A stretch of 64,000 bases of DNA. Origin: Methyloversatilis sp. (lineage in GTDB: Bacteria; Pseudomonadota; Gammaproteobacteria; Burkholderiales; Rhodocyclaceae). This document shows positions 47,901 through 54,911 of the stretch, one piece after another. The position numbers were made by a program, and so were the translations under genes. Each line of letters starts with the position of its first letter. Position 1 is the first letter of the stretch. Location of the stretch: NCBI GenBank assembly GCA_017984755.1, contig JAGNYW010000001.1, positions 62,001 to 126,000 of the forward strand, given 5' to 3'. The notes beneath the pieces were generated by a model. It made no database searches. It was not told the DNA's origin and was given only the letters and a program-made list of their open reading frames with translations.

Positions 47901-47954
47901 GCGCTTGTTAAAGTTACGGCAGTATTCGCCGTTACGATCGCTGTGAAAATGAAT

Positions 47955-48056
47955 TGAAGCTGACCCAGGGCAAACCCAGCGAAAGTTGGGGACGCAAAGT
48001 TTCCGGTCTACCGGGTGCCTCGCGCCCCACGACAGCGGGACCGCCACGACGCTGAC
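47955..48056 (+). ncRNA. Cyclic-di-GMP class I (GEMM-I) riboswitch aptamer
   Basis: The conserved core is visible in order: CAGGGCAAACC, a stem CCAGC-GAAA-GTTGG with GNRA tetraloop, GGGACGCAAAG, then CCGGTCTACCGGG as start of the second stem, and the closing ACGACAGCGGGACCGCC. Each of these matches the known class I consensus segment by segment. It sits 79 bases before a DUF1631 gene on the same strand. Exact ends are approximate. Confidence 0.92.
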
Positions 48057-48093
48057 CTGTGCTTCGTGCTCGGCCTCGAATTGATCCCTGTGT

Positions 48094-48121
48094 CGGCCTT
48101 TTCTGGCCGCTTCGCGCGGCC
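48094..48121 (+). promoter_or_regulatory. Candidate expression platform of the riboswitch
   Basis: Two hairpins share bases: CGGCC (48094-48098) / GGCCG (48105-48109), and GGCCGC (48105-48110) / GCGGCC (48116-48121) around TTCGC. They exclude each other. The second ends three bases before the purine stretch AAAGG (48124-48128), the only ribosome-site candidate for the next gene. Control of translation by switching between them is a reasonable inference. Confidence 0.5.
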
Positions 48122-48134
48122 GCAAAGGTTAAAC

Positions 48135-50486
48135 ATGAGCGCTGCGCCCTTATCGAATCCGAATGCCGTACCGCCAGAGCGAGGGCGGGTGATCAGCGAC
48201 TGCCGCGATTTCACGATCCGGCGTCTGCGTGATTCGCTGCGCGGCATGCTGGAAAAGATTGAAGAGGACCTGGTCGCCCGTGCCGAGGCTGAACTCGACC
48301 GTGACCAGCGCAACCTCTACATGTTCACCTGCGGCAAGGCCCGTCAGCAGTGGGCCGGCATCGAACAGACTTTCATCGATCACCTGACCCGCTACTTTGA
48401 CGCACGCGTGCGCGGTGATTCGCTCGATGCGGACAAGGGTGCTGCACCCAAATCGCTCGATGAGCTCAGTCTCGTCGGCGAAGATGACTTGACACAGGAT
48501 CTCGCAGTACTCGAATTGACGCGAAAGCTGAAGGAACAGTGCGACGAGGAGTTGTTCGGTGTGGAGCAGCGCCTGGGTTCGCTGCTCGGCAAGTCCGACC
48601 CGACCGATCGCGATAATCCGCTCGGTACGGAAGGCGTTGCCAAGGCACTGCGCGCCGCCTGCGAAGAAGTCGATGCCAGTGTCCAGATGCGTCTGGTGCT
48701 GCTGCAGTCGCTCGAATCGCAGATTTCGCGCGAGCTGTCCAGGCTCTATCAGGATCTGAACGTTCGATTGCAGCGTCAGAACGTGCTGCCCGGGCTGCGC
48801 CGTGGTTTCCGCCGCAGCAGTGCTCGGACGGGCGGCGCCGGCGTGGCCCGTCCGCCCGTGCCGGGTGCCGGAACGCCAGCCGGCAGTGCGGTGCCTGTTG
48901 TCGGCAGTGGATATCCGGGTGGCGCTATGGCGCAGCAGGATTACGGTTTCACCACGTCGCTTACCGGTGCAGGTCTCGGTCAGTCAGGCGGTTTCGGCGA
49001 CGCGGGCGCAGTCGGCATGGTCAGCGAAGCCGATGGAGACATCTACGCGATGCTGGCCCAGCTCGTCCAGGGGCAGATGGCAGCGCAGGGCATTCCGTTG
49101 CCTGTTGCCGGTGCCGGCCCTGCAGGCATGACGACGCCGTTCGTTTTTGAAGCGCTGACGGCGCTGCAGGCGGATACCGATATGTCGGTGCCTGCGTCGG
49201 CGGCAGCCGGCTTCGGTGTGCCCCCCAATCTGCTGCGAGATTTCCGCACCTCAGAACTGGGGCGGCATCTCGGGCAGTTCGACGCCATCACGGTCGATAT
49301 CGTCGCGATGCTGTTCGACCTGATCTTCGACGATGCGGACATCGCCGATCCGATCAAGGCACTGGTCGGCCGTCTGCAGATTCCGCTGGTCAAGGTGGCC
49401 ATGCTGGATCGCAGCTTCTTTTCCAGCAAGGCCCACCCGGCACGCCACCTGCTCGACCTGATCTCGCAGTCGATGATGCGCTGGGGACGGGATGTCGGGC
49501 ACGACGACCCGCTCTACATCAAGCTGGCCGAGATCGTCGATCGCATCCTGCGTGACTTCGATCGCGATCTCAGTCTTTTCGAGGCGTGCAGCGTCGATCT
49601 GCAGAGTTTCATCGTTTCGCTCGAAGCGGAGGAAATGCAACGAGCCGAAGCGGCCTCGCTGATTGCCAGTGCGCGAGAGCAGGAGCGTCTGCGTCGGGAA
49701 GATGCTCGTCGCGCGGCCGAGGACGAAGTCGATGAGCGGTTGCGCAAACCCTTGCCCGGTGTCGTGCAGAGCCTGCTCGACGGCGTTTGGCGTCGCCTGC
49801 TGCGCAAGCTGGCGGACGGTGGCGCGGATACGGCGGTCGACTACCAGCAGGCGCTGGCAACAGCGGACGAACTCATATGGAGCGTCCAGCCCAAGGCGGA
49901 TGCCGACGACCGTCGCGCGTTGATCAGCGCCCTGCCGGGCTTGCTGCGCAGGCTGAATCAGGGTTTCGATGGCGCCGGCACCCATCCGGCGGACAAGCTG
50001 ATGCTCCTCAATGGCCTGTTCGACCTGCATGCGCAGTGGATCAAGCCGGGGCTGACGCCGAGTGCGCCGGCTGTCGATCAATGGGTGCCCGAGGTCATCT
50101 CGGCAAATGACGATGTGCCAGCGCCTGAAGTGGTCAGCGAACATGTCGAGCAGGACGGATTCGACCTTGAAGACATTTCACTGAACCTGCCGGCACATCT
50201 GGATATTCAGGATCAGGATCGTCTGGTCGAACTCAGGCGCGGTGACTGGATCGAGTTTCTGCAGGCCGATGGCAACTTCGTGAGGATGCGCCTGAACTGG
50301 GTCAGTCCGCAGCGAGGCATCTATCTGTTCACCAATCCGGGATCGCCGCGTGCCATGTCGGTCGCCCCGGACGCACTTGCGCTTCAGCTGGCGCGCGGTG
50401 AGGCTCGGATCGTCGATGCGGCGCCGATGTTCGATCGTGCGGTGAGCCAGGCGCTCGGACAGCACGCACGCGCGTCAGCGCCTTAG
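48135..50486 (+). CDS. DUF1631 family protein under the c-di-GMP riboswitch
   Basis: 783 residues from ATG 48135; the frame is open to 48015 but that part is riboswitch. N-terminal region ISDCRDFTIRRLRDSLRGML and a long helical body with a low-complexity Gly/Ala-rich insert (about residues 235-300). The middle is the DUF1631 core (LLRDFRTSELGRHLGQFDAI, RHLLDLISQSMMRWGRDVGH). The C-terminal about 90 residues (VELRRGDWIEFLQADGNFVR and RGIYLFTNPGSPRAMSV) look like a small beta barrel, possibly PilZ-like, which could bind c-di-GMP itself. Function unknown; no catalytic motif seen. Confidence 0.88.
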   Translation: MSAAPLSNPNAVPPERGRVISDCRDFTIRRLRDSLRGMLEKIEEDLVARAEAELDRDQRNLYMFTCGKARQQWAGIEQTFIDHLTRYFDARVRGDSLDADKGAAPKSLDELSLVGEDDLTQDLAVLELTRKLKEQCDEELFGVEQRLGSLLGKSDPTDRDNPLGTEGVAKALRAACEEVDASVQMRLVLLQSLESQISRELSRLYQDLNVRLQRQNVLPGLRRGFRRSSARTGGAGVARPPVPGAGTPAGSAVPVVGSGYPGGAMAQQDYGFTTSLTGAGLGQSGGFGDAGAVGMVSEADGDIYAMLAQLVQGQMAAQGIPLPVAGAGPAGMTTPFVFEALTALQADTDMSVPASAAAGFGVPPNLLRDFRTSELGRHLGQFDAITVDIVAMLFDLIFDDADIADPIKALVGRLQIPLVKVAMLDRSFFSSKAHPARHLLDLISQSMMRWGRDVGHDDPLYIKLAEIVDRILRDFDRDLSLFEACSVDLQSFIVSLEAEEMQRAEAASLIASAREQERLRREDARRAAEDEVDERLRKPLPGVVQSLLDGVWRRLLRKLADGGADTAVDYQQALATADELIWSVQPKADADDRRALISALPGLLRRLNQGFDGAGTHPADKLMLLNGLFDLHAQWIKPGLTPSAPAVDQWVPEVISANDDVPAPEVVSEHVEQDGFDLEDISLNLPAHLDIQDQDRLVELRRGDWIEFLQADGNFVRMRLNWVSPQRGIYLFTNPGSPRAMSVAPDALALQLARGEARIVDAAPMFDRAVSQALGQHARASAP

Positions 50487-50520
50487 GCGCTGCGCGCGCC
50501 GAAATGGCGCCGAGGCGTCG

Positions 50521-50859
50521 TCAGCGTCGTGCCTGACGGTCATGCTTCTGGTGACGGATGTTCCGTCCGGTGCGGTCCTGCATGCCCTCGAGTCGATGAG
50601 CTTCCTTGCGATTCAGCTTGCCGTCGGCCAACGCTCTATTTTCGACACGGTCGATTTTCGACTGCTGGTGTTCGAGCCGGTCAGCTTCGTGCGCCGTGAT
50701 CGATCCGTTCTCGATGCCCTTGTCGATACGGGTTTCCTGCCGGTCCTGTCGCTGATCCACCCGCTGTTGCATTCTTTCCGATGGGGTTGTCTGTGCCATC
50801 GCAGAGGCAGAGATGGCGGTGAGGAGCGTGAATGCAGCGGCAAGCGGGATGAATTTCAT
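50521..50859 (-). CDS. Small secreted, highly charged protein
   Basis: 112 residues. Signal peptide (FIPLAAAFTLLTAISASAMA) then a mature part of about 90 residues very rich in Arg, Gln, Asp, Glu and His (QQRVDQRQDRQETRIDKGIE, EADRLEHQQSKIDRVENRA). The repeat of NGSITAHEADRL and DGKLNRKEAHRL is a duplicated short helix-turn unit. No known domain. It is divergent from the next secreted protein and may be periplasmic. It could be a stress-induced metal- or protein-binding protein. Confidence 0.75.
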   Translation of the reverse strand: MKFIPLAAAFTLLTAISASAMAQTTPSERMQQRVDQRQDRQETRIDKGIENGSITAHEADRLEHQQSKIDRVENRALADGKLNRKEAHRLEGMQDRTGRNIRHQKHDRQARR

Positions 50860-51033
50860 GATTTTCTCCTGTGGCTCAGCGTAAGCGGAATGCGTCGGCT
50901 GTGCAGGTTGAACGGAGCATTCAGTCAGTCTCTTACGCGAAGATGCTGTAAGCGGATGTAATACGCCCGCGTATCACCGTCCTGCGCGTAAGAATCCGGA
51001 GCGTCAGGCGTTGAATGCAAAACAACTTCATCG

Positions 51034-51486
51034 ATGGTCATGAATATCGTCCGTCATTCTCTCGTGCCGTTGCTTGCAACTCTGCTCTGCGTTGCCTGCG
51101 GGGTGACACGTGCCGATCCGCTCGAAGTGCCTGATCCCAAGGTCTGGAGCACGCTGCCCGCCGACGTCCGGGACGAGCGCGCACGTGCGCTGCGCGAGCA
51201 GTTGCGTGCTGTCACGCCCGCACAGCGCGCGCAGTTCCGGGCGCAGTTGCGCGAGCGCCTTTCGTCGCTCCCACCGGAACAGCGCCGGGAAATTGCCGAT
51301 CGCCTGCGCGGCGACTGGCAGGTGATGAGCGACAGCGATCGGGATCGTCTGCGTGCCGAGCGCCGGGCATACATACAATCCCTGTCGGCGGACGAGCGTC
51401 GTGCGCTGCTGCGGGAGCGTCGTGAAATGCTGCAGCAGATGACTCCGGAAGAACGCAGCCGCTGGAAGCGCGAACTTGGCCGCTGA
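51034..51486 (+). CDS. DUF3106-like periplasmic protein
   Basis: 150 residues. N-terminal signal sequence (SLVPLLATLLCVACGVTRAD); the rest is helical with repeated units of the type TPAQRAQFRAQLRERLSSLP, PPEQRREIADRLRG, SADERRALLRERREMLQQMT and TPEERSRW. This resembles DUF3106 and, more loosely, the LTxxQ helices of Spy/CpxP. It overlaps the ECF sigma gene by 11 bases, so the two are coupled. It may be a periplasmic sensor or target of that sigma factor. ATG 51040 is an alternative start. Confidence 0.78.
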   Translation: MVMNIVRHSLVPLLATLLCVACGVTRADPLEVPDPKVWSTLPADVRDERARALREQLRAVTPAQRAQFRAQLRERLSSLPPEQRREIADRLRGDWQVMSDSDRDRLRAERRAYIQSLSADERRALLRERREMLQQMTPEERSRWKRELGR

Positions 51487-52066
51487 TCTGGGGATTCCTC
51501 TGCTCGGCGGCCTGCTGCCGCAGGCGTGGCGTACCGAAGCCACCCTGCTGCGACAGGCATTGGCCGGAGAGCGCAACGCATCTGAGGAACTGGTGCGACG
51601 ACTGTTGCCGCCGGCGCATGCGCTGGCCTGGCGATTGACCGGCAACGGAACGGAGGCCGAAGACATCGTGCAGGAAGCGTTCTGCCGATTGTGGCAGCTT
51701 GCCCCGCGCTTCGAGCCACGGGCCAGGGTGTCCACCCTGTTCACGACCATCGTGCGGAATCTCTGTATGGACCGCTTTCGCCGCCACCATGAAAACGCGG
51801 GTGAAGAGGCGCTTGAAGCCCTGGCGGATCCCGGCCGGACACCGGAAGAGAATTGGCTGGATGGAGTGCGCAGCGCGCGGCTGCATGATGCGCTGCGGCG
51901 TCTGCCATCACGCCAGCGTGCAGCATTGATGATGTGGGCCTGGCAGGAGTGCGACGTCGGCGAGATTGCACATGAACTGGGTGTGGCCGAAAATGCAGCG
52001 CACCAGTTGCTGTTCCGGGCGCGCGCCCGGCTCAGGGCCTTGCTGTCGGGAGATGAACATGACTGA
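51476..52066 (+). CDS. RNA polymerase ECF sigma factor
   Basis: 196 residues, TTG start overlapping the DUF3106 gene. Sigma region 2 is at about residues 35-100 (GTEAEDIVQEAFCRLWQLAP, FTTIVRNLCMDRFRRHHEN) and region 4 at about 140-190 (LPSRQRAALMMWAWQECDVG, EIAHELGVAENAAHQLLFRA). It would direct transcription of a small stress regulon. It overlaps the next gene by eight bases. Confidence 0.9.
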   Translation: MAADLGIPLLGGLLPQAWRTEATLLRQALAGERNASEELVRRLLPPAHALAWRLTGNGTEAEDIVQEAFCRLWQLAPRFEPRARVSTLFTTIVRNLCMDRFRRHHENAGEEALEALADPGRTPEENWLDGVRSARLHDALRRLPSRQRAALMMWAWQECDVGEIAHELGVAENAAHQLLFRARARLRALLSGDEHD

Positions 52067-52325
52067 ACATTTCAGGGACGACGCGCTGCGCAACGATCTG
52101 CGCGCATTGCCGACACCGCCGCCTTCGGATGCATTGGTGCAGCGCGTGCTCGCGGGCATGCCCAGGCGACGCAGCCGGTCTGTGCCTCATTGGGTGACCG
52201 GGCTTGCCCTGTCGGGGTTCTTGCTGGCCGTCGTGATCGGTGTGTTCGAATACAGGGCCTGGCAGACCACCGAAGAGCTGGCACAACTCGATGAGTTGTC
52301 GATTGCATCGATGCTTGTCCTTTAG
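52059..52325 (+). CDS. Single-pass membrane protein, anti-sigma candidate
   Basis: 88 residues from ATG 52059, with GGGAG at 52048-52052; ATG 52053 is in frame. A cytoplasmic N-terminus (TEHFRDDALRNDLRALPTPP) precedes one helix (GLALSGFLLAVVIGVFEYRA) and a short periplasmic tail. No HxxxCxxC zinc motif of classical anti-sigma factors. Translational overlap with the ECF gene and its topology suggest that it holds the sigma factor inactive. Confidence 0.7.
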   Translation: MTEHFRDDALRNDLRALPTPPPSDALVQRVLAGMPRRRSRSVPHWVTGLALSGFLLAVVIGVFEYRAWQTTEELAQLDELSIASMLVL

Positions 52326-52390
52326 GCTACCTCATTCAGGTCATCCTTCATGTCCCGTGCAAAGGCGCATGTCATCGTATGGAGAAACGG

Positions 52391-52933
52391 ATGCTGATCG
52401 ACCGCGGGAATTCGTCGCTGCTGCTGATAGACATGCAGGAGCGCCTGCTGCCCGCCATGGACGATGCCGGGTGCCTGCTGGACAACGTGCTCTGGCTGCT
52501 GAACATCGCACAGCGTCTGTCGCTGCCGGTCACGCTCAGTGAGCAGTATCCGAAGGGACTGGGCACGACGGTCGCGGCATTGCGCGATCTGATTCCGGAA
52601 CGGGACATCGTGTCGAAGATGCATTTTTCCTGCGTTGCAGATGGTTGTCTGCGCGGGGTGAGTGCCCTCGATCGTCCGCAGGTGGTGGTGTGCGGCATCG
52701 AGGCGCACATCTGCGTGCTGCAGAGCGCGATGGATCTTCAGTCGAGCGGCAAGCAGGTGTTCGTGGTGGCCGATTGCGTCGCGTCACGCGATCCGTACAA
52801 CCGGAGCATCGCGCTCGAGCGCATGCGCCAGCACGGCATCGTCATCGTGTCGCGCGAAATGGTTGCATTCGAGTGGCTGGGTGTTTCGGGCACGGAAGAA
52901 TTCCGCGAAATCAGTCGCGCTTACCTGCGATAG
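52391..52933 (+). CDS. Isochorismatase-family cysteine hydrolase
   Basis: 180 residues from ATG 52391, with GGAG just upstream; ATG 52379 is an alternative. The catalytic triad is Asp14 (LLLIDMQERLL), Lys76 (VSKMHFSC) and Cys108 (GIEAHICVLQSA). It resembles YcaC-type hydrolases, whose substrate is not established. It converges on the FMN oxidase gene and overlaps it by 23 bases. Confidence 0.88.
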   Translation: MLIDRGNSSLLLIDMQERLLPAMDDAGCLLDNVLWLLNIAQRLSLPVTLSEQYPKGLGTTVAALRDLIPERDIVSKMHFSCVADGCLRGVSALDRPQVVVCGIEAHICVLQSAMDLQSSGKQVFVVADCVASRDPYNRSIALERMRQHGIVIVSREMVAFEWLGVSGTEEFREISRAYLR

Positions 52934-53957
52934 CCGCCACGCTGGCCTGGCCGCACAGCGCCATGCACAGTTCGAGTTCATCGCGCATCAGGCGGATGAT
53001 GTGCGCGACACCCAGTGCGCCGTTTCCCGCCAGCCCCCAGATGTAAGGCCGTCCGACCAGTACGGCACGTGCGCCGGCCGCCAGCGCGCGGTGAACGTCG
53101 CTGCCGCTGTCGATGCCGCTGTCCAGCAGCACCGGAACATCCTGACCGACGGCCGACACGATGTCCGGCAGGGAAGACAGACTTGCTGGCGCACCGCGCA
53201 GCACCCTCCCTCCGTGATTCGACACCACGAGCCCGTCGCAACCCAGTCGTGCCGCACGCACTGCGTCTTCCGCATGCAGCACGCCCTTGAGCAGCAACGG
53301 CAGTGTTGTCTGGTCACGCAGCCAGACGAGATCGTCCCAGGTCGGGGCCTGTGCCATCCAGCCGTCGAACACCTGACTCTGGCCGTCGGCGATGCTGACC
53401 GGGTGCGTCGGTGCGTCGAGATTGACGGCGCCGACCTGTGCCGGAAGGACGAGCGTCGTCTGCTTGACCGGCGCATCGATGGTGAACACCACCGCTCTGA
53501 CACCTGTCGCCTGCGCGCGGTCGAGCAGCCGGCGCGTCGCATCGCGACTGCCCTGCCAGTAGAGCTGGAACCATGGCGCGCGCCCGGCTGCGTGGGTGAT
53601 GGCGTCGAAAGACTGGCTGGCCAGCGTGCTGATCACGATCTGTCCGTCCTGCGCGTGCGCCGCCATGGCGCTCGCCTGCTCGCCATCCGGGTGGTACAGG
53701 CGCTGGTAGGCAAGCGGTGCCAGCAGCATCGGGTGGCCCAACATCTCGCCGAACAACTCGATGCGGGTGTGACCACCGCGCACATCGGCCAGCGGCCGCG
53801 GCATCAGTGGTGCAGCATCGAATGCGGAACGGTTGGCGCGACCGCACGGTGTGTCGCGACCGTCGTCGAGGTAGTGCCAGATATCGGGATGCAGTCGCGA
53901 TCGCGCCAGTTCGCGATAGTCGGCAATGGACTGCGGCAACGCCGGCCGCGTGTTCAT
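52911..53957 (-). CDS. FMN-dependent alpha-hydroxy acid oxidase/dehydrogenase
   Basis: 348 residues. Beta/alpha-barrel of the lactate oxidase/L-lactate dehydrogenase family: MLLAPLAYQRLYHPDGEQ, the active-site motif VVSNHGGR, and the FMN-phosphate site around GARAVLVGRPYIWGLAG. It oxidises an L-2-hydroxy acid to the 2-oxo acid with FMN; the exact substrate and electron acceptor are unclear. It overlaps the upstream PiuC gene by four bases, so the two are translationally coupled. Confidence 0.9.
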   Translation of the reverse strand: MNTRPALPQSIADYRELARSRLHPDIWHYLDDGRDTPCGRANRSAFDAAPLMPRPLADVRGGHTRIELFGEMLGHPMLLAPLAYQRLYHPDGEQASAMAAHAQDGQIVISTLASQSFDAITHAAGRAPWFQLYWQGSRDATRRLLDRAQATGVRAVVFTIDAPVKQTTLVLPAQVGAVNLDAPTHPVSIADGQSQVFDGWMAQAPTWDDLVWLRDQTTLPLLLKGVLHAEDAVRAARLGCDGLVVSNHGGRVLRGAPASLSSLPDIVSAVGQDVPVLLDSGIDSGSDVHRALAAGARAVLVGRPYIWGLAGNGALGVAHIIRLMRDELELCMALCGQASVAAIAGKRD

Positions 53958-54643
53958 GCGTCTCCCCAGCGGCGCAGCAGGTTGTGATAGATGCCGCTGA
54001 GCCTGACCATCGATGCTGTCTCTCCCAATTCCTGCCGCAGCGCGAGCAGCTCCATGTCGAGATCGAACAGCAGCCGTCGCTGTTCGGCGTCACGCACCAG
54101 GCTCTGGATGAACATGAAGCAGCCGATGCGTTCGCCGCGCGTCACCGGCTGCACCTGATGCACCGACGATGACGGGTAAATCACCAGACTGCTGGCCGGC
54201 AGCTTGACTTCATGGCGGCCGAAGGTGTCTTCGATCACCAGTTCGCCGCCGTCGTAGTCGGCCGGATCCGACAGGAAAAGGGTTGCCGATACATCGCAGC
54301 GCACATAGCCGCTGCCGTCGGGCAGCGCGCGCATCGCGTTGTCGACATGCGCGCCATACCGATTGCTGCTGCCGGCGTAGCGATTGAAGCAGGGGGGCAC
54401 GATGCGATTCGGCAATGCCGCGCTGAAGAAGAGCGGTGACCGGCCGACCGCACTCAGCACGATGCGGCGCAGTTCCGGCAGCAGGGGGGCGTCTTCTGCC
54501 AGCTGTTCGTTGTTCTTGACTACAGAGGCCTGCGGCCCGGCGGTCACGCGTCCGCTCGTCCAGTTCGAGCGCGCGATCAGGGCGCGTAGCCGGCCGAGTT
54601 CGTCGGCGGTCAGCAGGTCATTCAGCGTCGTCAGCATATGCAA
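53954..54643 (-). CDS. piuC: PKHD-type Fe(II)/2-oxoglutarate hydroxylase (PiuC/YbiX)
   Basis: 229 residues. Iron ligands His99, Asp101 (YGAHVDNAMR) and His162 (SSSVHQVQPV), 2-oxoglutarate-binding Arg172 in VTRGERIGC. The family is typically next to TonB-dependent siderophore or iron receptors and is iron-regulated. Here a TonB receptor lies divergent across a shared promoter element. The protein may start at ATG 54643 or 54637. Confidence 0.92.
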   Translation of the reverse strand: MHMLTTLNDLLTADELGRLRALIARSNWTSGRVTAGPQASVVKNNEQLAEDAPLLPELRRIVLSAVGRSPLFFSAALPNRIVPPCFNRYAGSSNRYGAHVDNAMRALPDGSGYVRCDVSATLFLSDPADYDGGELVIEDTFGRHEVKLPASSLVIYPSSSVHQVQPVTRGERIGCFMFIQSLVRDAEQRRLLFDLDMELLALRQELGETASMVRLSGIYHNLLRRWGDA

Positions 54644-54733
54644 GTCCCGAGAAGGAATGAGGCCTAAACCCGGAACGACGGGTGCGGTCCGCCGGTCGGG
54701 CTGCGAGCAGGATTTTGGGTTCTACTAATAAGG

Positions 54734-54763
54734 ATTGTAATAAGAATAAATCGTATTTACAAT
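54734..54763. promoter_or_regulatory. Symmetric, overlapping divergent promoters of piuC and the TonB receptor
   Basis: ATTGTAA (54734-54740) and TTACAAT (54757-54763) form a perfect inverted repeat. On the plus strand TTGTAA (54735-54740) is 17 bases from TACAAT (54758-54763). On the minus strand TTGTAA (54757-54762) is 17 bases from TACAAT (54734-54739). One element thus reads as a near-ideal sigma-70 promoter in both directions. The AT-rich centre may also bind a regulator such as Fur; the Fur consensus is not clearly matched. Confidence 0.65.
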
Positions 54764-54911
54764 TCGGCACGTCGCGTTAACATTTGACCGATCCGCCAGC
54801 TGTGTCCGTCGCGGCTGATAGGCATTCGAGCGCGCCGATGACCGAACAGCCCGCCAACGGATATTCCGTCAGCCAGCCATCGATTCAACGCCAACTGTTG
54901 ACTGGAATGCC

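Noticed and set aside
54734..54763. Classical Fur box
   Set aside because: The AT-rich repeat suggests one but does not match the 19-base Fur consensus well enough; kept as a promoter element only.
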